A stretch of DNA of 64,000 nucleotides from Saprospiraceae bacterium (GCA_016717145.1 JADKGD010000012.1:1-64000); one strand, 5' to 3'. Shown: positions 9,508 to 20,388, numbered from the stretch's first letter. The notes: generated from the letters alone by a model not told the origin. A program made the numbers and translations.

Positions 9508-11829
9508 TCAATCTTCTCCCAAAATTTCAAAATTGACTTCATCCCTATGGCCCCACTGATCTGTAACCGTAAGCTTATGTCGGCCGGGTCCCAGTATAAA
9601 TCTACCATTATGTTCTACTTCGTTTTTTGTGTTAAGCATGTATTTGTCATCAACAAACCAATAAACATCGGTATTTGGTTCATTATGATATGCTTTTGCT
9701 ATAAGCTCATTTTGTTTATCCAATGACTCTTTGGGAAGAAATATTTTCAGGCCGTCATTAGGATAAATAATTTTAAAATTTGATGTTGAGGGTTTACATG
9801 TTGGGTCGAATTCAGGCATTCCATGATAATCATTGTGGGCAGTTTTGTAATAGTATTCCATATATGATGGCAACATAAAAACAGTATCTTTTCTTATTTC
9901 ATACTGTTTACATTCTTCAGAGATAACCAGGTTCGCTTTATTGAGTCTGACCTCTTTATGGTAATTACACCCAATATATTTGTAAGATGTTTTGTCGGTT
10001 GTAATTTTGGATTTGTGTTTACACAGTGGTCCGGCAAGTTTTCCCGATTCCAAACAAATGGTAATTATTTCTTTTTTGGAATAAACCGGAGGAGTCGCAA
10101 ACCATTGATTATCAGGTAATGTGCTAAATATTTTGAACATAACGGGTGCTGCTTTTGTGATGCCGGTCAGATCAAAACGACCTTCACCTCCTTCATTTCC
10201 AACCCAGACCCCGACCATATATTGTCCATTAAATCCAAGTGCCCACGCATCTTTATGCCCATAACTAGTCCCGGTTTTCCATGCAATTTTATAATCTGTT
10301 CCATACCTGTCCCAAGACTTTTCTTCACGGGGCCGAGTCAAATCTGACATCGCTTTTACTAAGTAATCCATAGTGCTTCCCGAAAATGAAAATGTTTGTT
10401 TATCAAGTTTCAATTGTTCATTTTCCAAACACTGCACCTGACGAAAAGGTCCAGGTATATTTTGGTAATTCTGGGCAAATCCTTTATAAACCCTACACAA
10501 ATCCCAAAGTGAAGATTCACCGCCACCCAGGATTATACTTAGTCCGTAATGATCAACTCCTTTATCCAAATGCACTATGTCCAATTGTCTGATCAAATCA
10601 TAAAAGCCCTGCAAACCAACTGTATTCAATACTCTAACAGAAGGTACATTAAGTGACTGTATCAGCATATCTTCAAAAGGGACCGCACCTCTAAACTTTT
10701 TATCAAAATTCATTGGCTGAAAATCACCTATAGAAGTTGGAATATCTGCAACCATTTCATTAGGCAACAAATAAGTATTTTCAATTGTGTAAGCATATAA
10801 TAATGGCTTCAGCAGACTGCCATAACTACGGGCAGATTGGGCGATATCAACATATGAAAACTGGTTTTTCTCCGCCGAAACATTCCCGATGTATGAAACC
10901 AATTTATTGGTCTTAACATCAATGATCACAGCTGAAATATTGCGAATGTCATCCATCTTTAAAAAGGATGATTCTTTTATTAATAATTCATTGATTCTGA
11001 TTTGGATATCATATGGCATTGTTGATCTGAAGATATAAGTATCAGGATGCGTATTGGCAAGATACATTAAAGCATGATAAGCAAATTGTGGTATTGCTTT
11101 TGTTTCCGTAGGAATGTCCTCACCCAAATAAAGCTGCAATTCGGATAAATCAAAATATCTCAATTTATGAAGTTTGGTCAATAAAAAGTCTCTTTTCGAC
11201 TTTAGTTTATCTCTGTTTTTGGTCAGATTGGCCGTTGAGGGCCCATTGGGCATGACGGCAAGCAGGGCATATTCTCCCCAGGAAAGATTATCAACAGATC
11301 GGCCAAAATATCTTAGTGATGCCGCTTTAACACCTATAGTATTACCTCCAAATGGGGCTATTTCCACCCACTCCCGAAGAATGGAAGATTTGGAATGAAG
11401 GACTGTGTATTTGATTGCTCCAAGCATTTCCAAACCTTTGTTTACGAGACTACGTTTGGCATGTTTGTTTTTCATTCTCATCACTTGCATGGTAATTGTG
11501 CTTGCACCTCTGATGGGTTTACCAGCCTCAAAATTGTCTGCCATTGCTTTGAAAAGTGAGATTGGATTGATACCAGGATGGTATTTAAAATATTCATCTT
11601 CATAAGCAATAATACATGATTTCAATTTATCAGGAACTGCTTCCTCCATTGGGAAGCACCACTGTTGTTCTGATGAAATTATAGCTGAAAGAAGCTTGCC
11701 TTCATTACTGTATAATGCTTTGCTAAATGCTAATTTATACTTGGGCAGCGGAATAATTATCAGCATAATTATTACTGTTATAAAAGACCATTTCAGTCCG
11801 GTTTGTATATGTATAAATCCTTTCTTCAA
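9508..11829 (-). CDS. pbpC: Penicillin-binding protein 1C (bifunctional glycosyltransferase/transpeptidase)
   Basis: This 773-residue inner-membrane enzyme polymerises and cross-links peptidoglycan. A single N-terminal membrane anchor (residues 13-30) is followed by a GT51 domain with EDEYFKYHPGINP near 76-88 and GASTITMQVMRM near 107-118. The transpeptidase domain has the active-site SLLK (about residue 338, in RSYGSLLKPLLYA) and KTGTSYGHKDAWALGF near 517-532. A BiPBP_C-like beta domain ends the protein. The cysteine-bearing stretch near 600-640 is typical of PBP1C. The gene sits 128 bases downstream of the alpha-2-macroglobulin gene, a long-known neighbour pair, and overlaps the possible long start of the galactanase. 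Confidence 0.93.
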   Translation of the reverse strand: MKKGFIHIQTGLKWSFITVIIMLIIIPLPKYKLAFSKALYSNEGKLLSAIISSEQQWCFPMEEAVPDKLKSCIIAYEDEYFKYHPGINPISLFKAMADNFEAGKPIRGASTITMQVMRMKNKHAKRSLVNKGLEMLGAIKYTVLHSKSSILREWVEIAPFGGNTIGVKAASLRYFGRSVDNLSWGEYALLAVMPNGPSTANLTKNRDKLKSKRDFLLTKLHKLRYFDLSELQLYLGEDIPTETKAIPQFAYHALMYLANTHPDTYIFRSTMPYDIQIRINELLIKESSFLKMDDIRNISAVIIDVKTNKLVSYIGNVSAEKNQFSYVDIAQSARSYGSLLKPLLYAYTIENTYLLPNEMVADIPTSIGDFQPMNFDKKFRGAVPFEDMLIQSLNVPSVRVLNTVGLQGFYDLIRQLDIVHLDKGVDHYGLSIILGGGESSLWDLCRVYKGFAQNYQNIPGPFRQVQCLENEQLKLDKQTFSFSGSTMDYLVKAMSDLTRPREEKSWDRYGTDYKIAWKTGTSYGHKDAWALGFNGQYMVGVWVGNEGGEGRFDLTGITKAAPVMFKIFSTLPDNQWFATPPVYSKKEIITICLESGKLAGPLCKHKSKITTDKTSYKYIGCNYHKEVRLNKANLVISEECKQYEIRKDTVFMLPSYMEYYYKTAHNDYHGMPEFDPTCKPSTSNFKIIYPNDGLKIFLPKESLDKQNELIAKAYHNEPNTDVYWFVDDKYMLNTKNEVEHNGRFILGPGRHKLTVTDQWGHRDEVNFEILGED

Positions 11830-11957
11830 AAATAAATTATATCAAATAGAAAGTACCACATTCGACCTCAATTTGCCGCAATATTGATGGTAAGCTTTTA
11901 AAATAAGTAATTAAAAAACTAAAATTAGTCCACAACAAATCAGTAAATTTACGATGT

Positions 11958-14900
11958 CTATTTTCCTATTACCACTCTCTGTGACTTACTTCTTGCATAT
12001 ATATTTCCCTTATACATATGTTCACAGGAGATGGATGGCATAAAAAAATCTCCCGTAAATGCGCCTTTGGCCCTAAAAGAAAATGATTCGGTTCCACTTG
12101 CTTTCATATTAAAAAAAGTATACACACGATCATCTTTAAAGTCCTGATAAGTATAATTAACCTTAGCATTCACTTCAGTTTCATACAATCTTGGGTTGAT
12201 GAGCTCCCAACCTGCAGGCATTTTCAGATTGAGTGCTATGTCAGTAACTTCAAGAGCGGATGGATTATTGACTTTTACATTGATCATAATGTCATCTCCC
12301 AGTTTCATTCCGACAATACCCGACTGTTTACGCGTGGCATTAAAATAATCTACAGAAATACTAAGATTGTTTGATGATCCATCTTTGATCAGATTATTGT
12401 CAATAAATCGATCAGTCTGATATATAAAAAGTTTACCTTTCCCCTTATTTTGAATAGTAATGGTTTTGTCAAAGGAAGCACGTTCGATGCGGATAAGTTT
12501 GGGCTCAAAAGCAGAATGCTGATAATTTTTGACGCCATCTTTTAGTCCTGAAATGGTATAATCAATTTTACCTGTGATGCCTAGAGATTTACCAAAATAT
12601 TTATACGCTGCAAGGAAGGCAAATCCTTTGGTTTGAGTACTAGCCCAGTATGAAGCATTTAATGTTTCAACCATTTGATCGTAGTAGTTTTCCAATCGTT
12701 GTTTCTCACCTTCAAAATAACTTAAAATCTCTACGATAATGGCCCAATCCCGACCTTGATCTCCAAAATTATTATAACTACGATTGGCATTATAGTTTTT
12801 CTGAAGAGATTCTGCTTTTGCCAGATATTCTTTAGCTTTTGTATCATATCCACTCAATTGAAAAGCACCTGCCATCAGCCACCATGTAATAGGATTGGTT
12901 GATTTATTGGAAGAAACAAATTTATTCATCGCTGGCTTTGCTGGTTTAGATCCTTTGGCGAGGACAAATAATCTGAATGCCTGTGCCATTGACTCCGATT
13001 CATAAAAATAATTGTCCGTAACTTCAGCCAATGCCCAATTATTAGCAATTTGAACATGCGCATCTTTCCATCTATTGAGCATCTCCGATTTATTTGGGAA
13101 ATATCCAAGTCGCTGCAACTCTATCATAAAATTACCCGCATAAATATCCGACCAAACATGATAATAATCATTGTCCCAGTAATTGAATACTCCTGATGAC
13201 TGTTGAAATCTTGTTAGCTTATTGATTGTTGCCTGCAGATTTTCCATTCTCACACGATTTTCTTTTGGGTCGAGCTGCATGATTTTGTCCAGATATAATT
13301 GCCCAAATCCTGATGAAGTTGTTTGTTCAAGACAACCATAAGGGTAATCTATCAATTCTTCCGCATATTGTGTGAAGTTAGGTACCTTCAATCCACTAAT
13401 CATAATTTTGGAGGTAAAGACATCTCTGTATCCTTTTGGTTTGACAGAGAAGTCAAACTTATTACCCGGCTCAACAACATTTTTTACAATTGCAGACTCA
13501 TAGGAATTTGGATAATTTATCAATATGTCTGTCGTTTCTTTCATACCTTTTCCACCACCGTTAATACCCATTTCAACACTCAATCTGCCTGTCTGATTCA
13601 TCACTTCAATATCATAAATCTGTGACAATTGATTGTTGCCATTAAAACTGAGCGTTTTGGAAGGCGTAAATCCTTTAACCATAGATGTGTTTGATTTGAC
13701 GGTAAGTTCAGCTGTTTTGATGCTGGAATCATCCCTTAAAATCGTAACAGGAAGCTGCAGTTTGTCGCTGACATTAAGTGTTCGCGGAAACTGAGATTGT
13801 ACCATAAGTGGATTTTTTACGGGTATTAATTTCTCCAATTTCCCGAAATTATTATCATTACAAGCCACAATCATCAATCTTACCTTACCTATGTAGTTTG
13901 GTATATTAATGGTGTGGGAATTTTTGCCTCCCTTGTTGACTTTAAAAGATCCCATATGTATCGCAACGGGTTTGAATCTGTTGACCTCAGCAATGGCATC
14001 CGGATTGTAAGCATCGTCTCCGCCTATTGTTATTATACCCGCAAATTTACCTTTAAAATAATTAATAAGAAATTGGTAGATATCCCATGTTTTTACCAAT
14101 AATGGAAATTTGCCATTGAAATGTTTTACCGGATCAGGCGTAGCAAATCCTGTTAGATTCAGCAGGCCTTCATCAACCAGGGCAATGGTATATTCCATGG
14201 CTCGCCCTTCTGACTCGGATACATTAAAGGTATACGATTTGTTGGATTCCATTTTTTCCACAATATTTGAAACAGGCTTAAGCTGGCTGGAAGTACCATC
14301 CATGCTGATATGTTTTATGCCGTACATACGAAGCGGCAAATCATTGGAAGTCTGTTTATATTTTTGCATGATGGTAACATGGATATAGACATTTGGTGAC
14401 CAGTTCTCGTCCGTAGTCATACTGATGACATTGTTGGCTTTTGTCATATTAAACCACACTTGTTCTATAACCCTATTGCCACGCTCAATGCTGATTAGCG
14501 CCTTTGCACCATCCAGATCGGGCAACATTACTTTGACACTTTCGCCGGACTTATAGTTATCTTTATCTGTCTCAAACTTCACAATATATGGTTGAGAACC
14601 AGGAATCTGTTCCTTGCCGTCATACACAGTAAAATAAACCTGCGTCCTGTGACCTGAAGATTCATCTGTCATCGTAAGTCTGTAAGCACCCTTGGACAAA
14701 GTAGCTTTTGCAAAGCTTACTTTACCTTTTCCATTGATTTTGGTCTCTGATGATTTAACATCTTTCCAGTAATCTGCGTTTACAAAATTTCCTTCTGACC
14801 TTAATCTGTACTTATCTACCCACCAGGACGAGATGTGTTGTTGCAAGGTGTAAGATACCGTATTCGCTTTAGATGAAAGTTTGCCTCGATTCGTAAGGTT

Positions 14901-17471
14901 AACCAGGTTTATTTCTATATTTTCGCTGAATGTATAATTGCCATCCCAACCTGATCCATCTTTGCGTAAGGCACCGATATATGTTACAAATGGTGATATG
15001 ATTATACTTTTTCCTTCTTTATTACTTCCACCACCAGGAAGGATGGTTTCAGTTTCTATTGATGCAGTGATAGGAGTATTAAATGCCTTCAAATCGATAC
15101 TACCCTCAAATACAGCATATCCCTGGTCATTGGTTACGACATCAAGTACGTCAAAATTATTATCCTGAGCCTGATTATCATACACATCAAACTGGTACTC
15201 TTTGAATGCAGGAAAAGGATTTGAGGTTTTTCTTCCTCTTGCAACTGCTTTAATTTTAGCATTTTTTACTTCAAAACCAGTCAGATATTTGGCATTAATG
15301 CTACCTGATAATTTATCGCTGTAGACAATATTGTCAACATCGTCATTAAAATTATATATAACTTCAGCAGTGTTTGGCTTTATGGTTTCAACCCGGATAT
15401 TTTTACGGATTTGTTTGGGTCCTATCTGAAACATACATCTGTAAAGCCCTGTTTTAGCTGAAGCAGGTGTATGCAAAGCAAAATTATATATCTGCTTTCT
15501 GTCAGTATCGATGGTTTGGATTTGCTCGTCTACTACAAGATTTTCTGTATTATAAAATGTCATTACGATGGGAATGCCTGAAGGTAGATCTGATTGTGAT
15601 TTATTGATCATTAAATCAACAAATATACTATCTCCAGGACGCCACACATCCCTGTCCGTATAGGCAAAAAATTCTGTATCTGTTTCAGTACGTTCGCCCG
15701 ATACATCAAACTCAGTCAGTGGGTTGCTTTGATTTGGATCAAGACCCATGTAGGTGACTTGTTTGTTCTTTTCGATTTTCATTACTGCAGCTTCATACTT
15801 CGTGCGTTCAAAAGTGGCAAAGCCCTGTCCCGATGTTTTAGATGTACCGATCTTTTCAGCCTGAAGATCGTAGAGTGTGACTTCCGCATCCTGCACATGA
15901 CTCAGGTCCTGTAATTTACTAACAGCAATATGGTAATTACTACCTGCCTTTTTGGCCACTACAGCATAGTCTGAACAAATAAAAATCTTTTGAACAGGCT
16001 GCTTATTAATATAAAATGCCAGTTTACATGGATTTTCACTTTCCGCCCAGTTAATATCTTCATTGTAATAATAATCATTATAATTCTGATCCCTTACTGA
16101 AAAATAATCTTTGTCCGGTAGTTGCGAAGTGATTTTATACTTCTCCAAATCTTTTTTACAAGAAATCGATGTATTTGCCGGTCCGTAATCAAGACTTATG
16201 TGATAAATAGATCCTGGGTTTTTGGATATTTGGCCGGTAAGGTCAATACCATGTACCGTCCACCCTTCGTTGTCCCGAATACCTTTATTAAGCGTTACAA
16301 CCTTATCATAAATTGGTTTGCCATACATACGAAGGTTATAAAAATCCGCATTTGTAAGTGATTGCCAAGCCAGATAGTGCATCACGTTTTCCTGTTTGAT
16401 TTCTACTACCATAATCCTTACAGCATCAAGCACTCTTGTCTTAATTGGAATCTTAAAATCACCTTCGGAAGGGAAATAGTTTCCATCACTGACAAATACC
16501 GCAGCAGGGCTATCCATAAGTACAGAGATGTCAAATGTATAATCCGTCAATAAAGTTTTATTTTCAATGGATTTAATATTTTTATCAAGTGTTATGGAAA
16601 CCTTGTCCGTATTTCGGGTTTCACTTAGAAAAATGGTAAGCACATTATGTTTTAAAGTATATGAGCCATTCTCATTTTGGACCTTTAAAAGTCCTGTCAA
16701 ATCCTGTTGCTTATTAAGTCGTTGAGAGAAATAAATATTAAACTCTTTTGAATCAGTGTTATGGTAGGTATAAACAACGCCAAATTCTTTAGTATTCAGA
16801 TCAAACAAGGCAACATCGCCCTGTGTATCGCACCCAATTGCTTTTCCATTAAAGCTTATAGATGATGATTGCTTCATTCCATTTTTATATCGTAGAGCCA
16901 CTTCATAATCATTTGGATTACGTTCTATTACTTCGGTTTCATCAGCATCAGATAAAAAACACAATTTAAGTTTTTCGGGACTAACTTTGTCTGCTGTTTT
17001 TACACCTAGCATGATGGAGACAGAACCATCGTCATTGATAATTAATCCTTCACGTTCTACAATCATATCTTGTTTGAATGTTTTTATCTGATAAGAAATG
17101 TTTTTATCAAATCGTTTATCATCAAGAGATTTGAGATTAATATGAACGGTATACGTCTGATCAGATGCTAAAGCTTCTTTGGGTTTAAATGTAAGAATAG
17201 TATTATTCGACAAAGTAACAGTGCCTTCTACCTCAGGGTCCAGAAGAATGACATTTTTTAGTATTTCATCCGATACTTCCAATTCCAGTGGCTCCTTTAA
17301 TACATATTTCAGTTCGTCAGTTGCCGATATTACACCAACGGTTGCTGCCATAAAATATTCAGAAAGCAACTCCTGATCTTTGTTTACATCCAGTAATGTA
17401 GCATTATTGTTTTTTTTGCATGATATATTAAAAAGCACACAAATTAAAAGTAGGGAAAACAGATTTCTCAT
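11958..17471 (-). CDS. Bacterial alpha-2-macroglobulin family lipoprotein
   Basis: Alpha-2-macroglobulins trap proteases through a reactive thioester. This product of about 1837 residues has the thioester sequence YGCLEQTTS near residue 1380, so it belongs to the thioester-bearing class. Upstream are MG-like beta domains, including the VWRPGDSIFVDLMI segment typical of bacterial A2M (MG2), a bait-like region, and downstream a helical thioester domain. I chose the ATG at 17469-17471 because it gives MRNLFSLLLICVLFNISCKK, a lipoprotein signal with lipobox Cys. The longer in-frame start at 17654 would bury this signal 61 residues in. Pairing with PBP1C supports the published view that A2M guards the periplasm while PBP1C repairs the wall. 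Confidence 0.93.
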   Translation of the reverse strand: MRNLFSLLLICVLFNISCKKNNNATLLDVNKDQELLSEYFMAATVGVISATDELKYVLKEPLELEVSDEILKNVILLDPEVEGTVTLSNNTILTFKPKEALASDQTYTVHINLKSLDDKRFDKNISYQIKTFKQDMIVEREGLIINDDGSVSIMLGVKTADKVSPEKLKLCFLSDADETEVIERNPNDYEVALRYKNGMKQSSSISFNGKAIGCDTQGDVALFDLNTKEFGVVYTYHNTDSKEFNIYFSQRLNKQQDLTGLLKVQNENGSYTLKHNVLTIFLSETRNTDKVSITLDKNIKSIENKTLLTDYTFDISVLMDSPAAVFVSDGNYFPSEGDFKIPIKTRVLDAVRIMVVEIKQENVMHYLAWQSLTNADFYNLRMYGKPIYDKVVTLNKGIRDNEGWTVHGIDLTGQISKNPGSIYHISLDYGPANTSISCKKDLEKYKITSQLPDKDYFSVRDQNYNDYYYNEDINWAESENPCKLAFYINKQPVQKIFICSDYAVVAKKAGSNYHIAVSKLQDLSHVQDAEVTLYDLQAEKIGTSKTSGQGFATFERTKYEAAVMKIEKNKQVTYMGLDPNQSNPLTEFDVSGERTETDTEFFAYTDRDVWRPGDSIFVDLMINKSQSDLPSGIPIVMTFYNTENLVVDEQIQTIDTDRKQIYNFALHTPASAKTGLYRCMFQIGPKQIRKNIRVETIKPNTAEVIYNFNDDVDNIVYSDKLSGSINAKYLTGFEVKNAKIKAVARGRKTSNPFPAFKEYQFDVYDNQAQDNNFDVLDVVTNDQGYAVFEGSIDLKAFNTPITASIETETILPGGGSNKEGKSIIISPFVTYIGALRKDGSGWDGNYTFSENIEINLVNLTNRGKLSSKANTVSYTLQQHISSWWVDKYRLRSEGNFVNADYWKDVKSSETKINGKGKVSFAKATLSKGAYRLTMTDESSGHRTQVYFTVYDGKEQIPGSQPYIVKFETDKDNYKSGESVKVMLPDLDGAKALISIERGNRVIEQVWFNMTKANNVISMTTDENWSPNVYIHVTIMQKYKQTSNDLPLRMYGIKHISMDGTSSQLKPVSNIVEKMESNKSYTFNVSESEGRAMEYTIALVDEGLLNLTGFATPDPVKHFNGKFPLLVKTWDIYQFLINYFKGKFAGIITIGGDDAYNPDAIAEVNRFKPVAIHMGSFKVNKGGKNSHTINIPNYIGKVRLMIVACNDNNFGKLEKLIPVKNPLMVQSQFPRTLNVSDKLQLPVTILRDDSSIKTAELTVKSNTSMVKGFTPSKTLSFNGNNQLSQIYDIEVMNQTGRLSVEMGINGGGKGMKETTDILINYPNSYESAIVKNVVEPGNKFDFSVKPKGYRDVFTSKIMISGLKVPNFTQYAEELIDYPYGCLEQTTSSGFGQLYLDKIMQLDPKENRVRMENLQATINKLTRFQQSSGVFNYWDNDYYHVWSDIYAGNFMIELQRLGYFPNKSEMLNRWKDAHVQIANNWALAEVTDNYFYESESMAQAFRLFVLAKGSKPAKPAMNKFVSSNKSTNPITWWLMAGAFQLSGYDTKAKEYLAKAESLQKNYNANRSYNNFGDQGRDWAIIVEILSYFEGEKQRLENYYDQMVETLNASYWASTQTKGFAFLAAYKYFGKSLGITGKIDYTISGLKDGVKNYQHSAFEPKLIRIERASFDKTITIQNKGKGKLFIYQTDRFIDNNLIKDGSSNNLSISVDYFNATRKQSGIVGMKLGDDIMINVKVNNPSALEVTDIALNLKMPAGWELINPRLYETEVNAKVNYTYQDFKDDRVYTFFNMKASGTESFSFRAKGAFTGDFFMPSISCEHMYKGNIYARSKSQRVVIGK

Positions 17472-17905
17472 AATTGGTTGATTTGGTTTAAAAAAGGATA
17501 AACTTAATGCAATACTCAAAAATATTGTCCAAATATACTGCTTTTTAAAATTGAAACTTGGGAAAATATTTACGAATAAAAATTTCCGTTTTTCCGGATA
17601 AATAAAAGACATTGTGCGTGAACAAAGGGTGCTTTTCAGATAAAAAATGTTCAAAAAATGAAACTACCAAGATAAAGCACTTTCATAATATGAATTTTTG
17701 TCTATACGTTTTTCTAATCCACATGAATTGGTAGACTGGTATATCAAGTCAGAAATATTGCAATCCAAATTTTTATTGATTGGCAAAATTTTAACGAATC
17801 ATTATGATTTATTTTCCATATACAATTTTTGTTTTCTTACCTTTTACCCCGCAAAATTTACTTTATTTTAATTATATTTGTGACAATATAAAATTACACA
17901 CAAAA
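17472..17905. other. Divergent intergenic region between A2M and comM
   Basis: These 434 AT-rich bases separate two divergent genes. Both neighbours have longer in-frame extensions into this region that I reject because they precede recognisable signal or domain starts. The only element I can name is the TAnnTTTG box before comM. I see no RNA gene or repeat. Confidence 0.5.
17873..17880 (+). promoter_or_regulatory. Bacteroidota -7 box before comM
   Basis: TATATTTG fits TAnnTTTG and lies 25 bases before the preferred comM ATG at 17906. A matching TTG at the usual -33 distance is not obvious. The position, just upstream of the short start and inside the longer reading frame, supports the shorter start. 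Confidence 0.5.
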
Positions 17906-19462
17906 ATGCTATCAAAAACTTACGCAAGTGCCGTACATGGCGTAGAAGCAAAAACTATAACAGTTGAAGTCAACGCTGGAGGCGTCGTCGCTGCGGGCAA
18001 ACAAGGATATTTCCTGGTCGGTCTTCCCGACAACGCTGTAAAAGAAGGTTGGCAGCGTATTGAAGCTGCCATCAAAAATATAGGCCTTAATGTGCCAAGG
18101 GTTAAGCTAGTGGTAAATCTTGCTCCAGCCGACATTAAAAAAGAAGGATCGTCTTATGACCTACCCATTGCCATGGGTATTCTGGCATCGACGGGTCAGA
18201 TCAAGACACCGGGCCTTGACAAAATGATCTTCATGGGTGAACTTGCCCTTGATGGCGAATTAAGGCCTATTAAGGGCGCATTGCCTATAGCGATTCAAGC
18301 CCGAAAAGAAGGGTTTAATACTTTTATTTTGCCAAAAGCAAATGCCCGTGAAGCAGCAATCGTTAAAGATCTCAATGTTTACGGCATTGACAATGTTAAA
18401 GAAGCCATAGATTTTATAAATGGATCGTTGGACCTTCAGCCACTTAAATATGATACCCGGGAATTGTTTGCTGATACCGGCAACCATTATAATGTAGACT
18501 TTAATGATGTAAAAGGACAGGAAAATATTAAAAGAGCCCTCGAGTTAGCAGCTGCTGGTGGACACAATGTCATTTTGATTGGGCCACCTGGTGCGGGAAA
18601 AACAATGCTTGCACGGCGACTACCCACCATCCTTCCACCTTTAAATCTGTATGAAGCACTTGAAACCACAAAGATACACTCCGTAGCAGGTATTTTAGGT
18701 GCTAACTCTTCTTTAGTAACAGAGCGGCCATTTAGGTCACCACACCATACTATTAGCGACGTTGCACTTGTTGGTGGCGGATCCAATCCAAATCCCGGAG
18801 AGATATCTTTGGCTCACAACGGTGTCCTTTTTCTGGACGAACTCCCTGAGTTTAAACGACAAGTATTGGAGGTCATGCGCCAACCTATGGAAGAGCGTAA
18901 AGTTACCATTTCACGGGCTAAAATTTCTGTAGATTATCCGGCTAGTTTTATGCTGATCGCGTCAATGAATCCGTGCCCCTGTGGCTTTTACAATCATCCG
19001 GAAAAAGAGTGTGTCTGTGGTCCTGGCGTGGTAAAAAAGTACTTGACCAAAATTTCGGGACCTTTATTGGATCGTATAGATTTGCATGTCGAAGTCACTC
19101 CTGTTTCATATGATGAATTGGCAAATAGAGAGTACAAAAGTGAAACAAGTGAAGTAATCGTAGCGAGGGTAGTAAAGGCTCGTCTGATCCAGGAAGAGCG
19201 GTTTAAAGACCATGTTGGCATTTTTTGCAATGCCCAAATGCCAAGTAGAATGGTCAGAGATATCTGTGAGCTTTCACAAGCCGGTACAAATCTCCTTAAA
19301 ACAGCTATGACGCGTCTTCAACTGTCAGCAAGGGCATATGATCGCATTTTAAAAGTAGCAAGAACAGGCGCTGATCTTGCCGGTAGTCCTGAAATTAAAA
19401 TCGAACATCTTGCAGAAGCCATTCAATATAGAAGTCTTGACAGAGAAGGATGGGCAGGCTAA
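17906..19462 (+). CDS. comM: YifB/ComM family Mg-chelatase-like AAA+ ATPase
   Basis: ComM is a hexameric helicase that promotes branch migration during natural transformation in Gram-negative bacteria. This is established for Vibrio and inferred here. The 518-residue product has the N-terminal ChlI-like domain (KTYASAVHGVEAKTI, LPDNAVKEGWQRI), Walker A GPPGAGKTMLARRL near residues 231-244, the FRSPHHTISDVALVGGG segment near 275-291, Walker B GVLFLDELPEF near 305-315, a zinc-finger-like CPCGFYNHPEKECVC near 356-370, and a C-terminal sensor domain. I prefer the ATG at 17906 over 17804 because homologues begin with MLSKTYASAVHG-like sequence. The gene is alone on the plus strand, convergent with sucD. 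Confidence 0.92.
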   Translation: MLSKTYASAVHGVEAKTITVEVNAGGVVAAGKQGYFLVGLPDNAVKEGWQRIEAAIKNIGLNVPRVKLVVNLAPADIKKEGSSYDLPIAMGILASTGQIKTPGLDKMIFMGELALDGELRPIKGALPIAIQARKEGFNTFILPKANAREAAIVKDLNVYGIDNVKEAIDFINGSLDLQPLKYDTRELFADTGNHYNVDFNDVKGQENIKRALELAAAGGHNVILIGPPGAGKTMLARRLPTILPPLNLYEALETTKIHSVAGILGANSSLVTERPFRSPHHTISDVALVGGGSNPNPGEISLAHNGVLFLDELPEFKRQVLEVMRQPMEERKVTISRAKISVDYPASFMLIASMNPCPCGFYNHPEKECVCGPGVVKKYLTKISGPLLDRIDLHVEVTPVSYDELANREYKSETSEVIVARVVKARLIQEERFKDHVGIFCNAQMPSRMVRDICELSQAGTNLLKTAMTRLQLSARAYDRILKVARTGADLAGSPEIKIEHLAEAIQYRSLDREGWAG

Positions 19463-19501
19463 CAAAAAAAAAGCGACAGATGTATTTGTTTTGTCTCTAT
19501 T

Positions 19502-20377
19502 TTAACCCTTTAATACTTTTGCCATCATAATACCTATTTCAGCAGGAGAATTAACTACATGGATGCCACATTCAGCCATTATTTTCATTTTGGCTTCAGC
19601 AGTATCTTCATGACCTCCCACAATAGCACCCGCATGGCCCATCGTTCGGCCCTTTGGGGCCGTCTGACCAGCAATAAAACCTACTACAGGTTTTTTATTT
19701 CCAGTTTGTTTTATATATCTTGCAGCATCTGCTTCATAATTGCCGCCGATTTCACCAATCATTACAATTCCATCCGTTTCAGGATCATCCATAAGTAATT
19801 TTACCGCATCTTTGGTTGGCGTACCAATAATTGGGTCGCCACCGATACCAATAGCTGTAGAAATACCCATTCCAGCTTTAACTATCTGATCGGCTGCCTC
19901 ATATGTCAGTGTACCTGACTTTGACACAACCCCGATTCTGCCTTTTTTAAATACAAAACCTGGCATAATGCCAACTTTAGCTTCTCCCGGAGTGATCACC
20001 CCAGGACAATTGGGGCCTATGAGTGTACAGTCAAAATTATCCAAATAAGCCTTAGCAATCACCATATCCTGTACAGGTATGCCTTCAGTGATACAAATAA
20101 TTACTTTAATTCCTGCCTCTGCAGCTTCCATGATGGCATCAGCAGCAAATCCAGGTGGTACAAAAATTATCGAAGTATTAGCATGAACTTTATGGACTGC
20201 CTCTTTTACTGAATTAAAGACAGGTCTTCCTAGATGTTCTGTTCCTCCCTTTCCGGGTGTAACGCCTCCTACCAAATTGGTACCATACTCAATCATTTGT
20301 TCAGCATGAAATGATCCTTCTTTACCTGTAAATCCCTGAACAATGATTTTCGATTCGCTATTTACTAATACACTCAT
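19502..20377 (-). CDS. sucD: Succinyl-CoA synthetase alpha subunit
   Basis: With SucC this TCA enzyme converts succinyl-CoA to succinate with substrate-level phosphorylation. The 291 residues match the usual length. The CoA-binding Rossmann start VQGFTGKEGSFHAEQM is at residues 13-28, GGVTPGKGG follows near 37-45, and the phospho-histidine lies in TMGHAGAIVGG near 245-255. No sucC is in the window, so the two subunits are encoded apart, as is common in Bacteroidota. It lies 11 bases downstream of the divIC-like gene on the same strand and could be read from the enolase transcript. Confidence 0.95.
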   Translation of the reverse strand: MSVLVNSESKIIVQGFTGKEGSFHAEQMIEYGTNLVGGVTPGKGGTEHLGRPVFNSVKEAVHKVHANTSIIFVPPGFAADAIMEAAEAGIKVIICITEGIPVQDMVIAKAYLDNFDCTLIGPNCPGVITPGEAKVGIMPGFVFKKGRIGVVSKSGTLTYEAADQIVKAGMGISTAIGIGGDPIIGTPTKDAVKLLMDDPETDGIVMIGEIGGNYEADAARYIKQTGNKKPVVGFIAGQTAPKGRTMGHAGAIVGGHEDTAEAKMKIMAECGIHVVNSPAEIGIMMAKVLKG

Positions 20378-20388
20378 AACAATTTGGG

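Noticed and set aside
11174..11605. Plus-strand frames inside pbpC
   Set aside because: They are shadows of the minus-strand gene, which has full domain support and codon use.
13323..16553. Plus-strand frames inside the A2M gene
   Set aside because: These are short, scattered and lack any domain. They lie opposite a well-supported 1837-residue reading frame.
17804..17905. The longer comM start
   Set aside because: The extension is not family-like, and the -7 box lies inside it.
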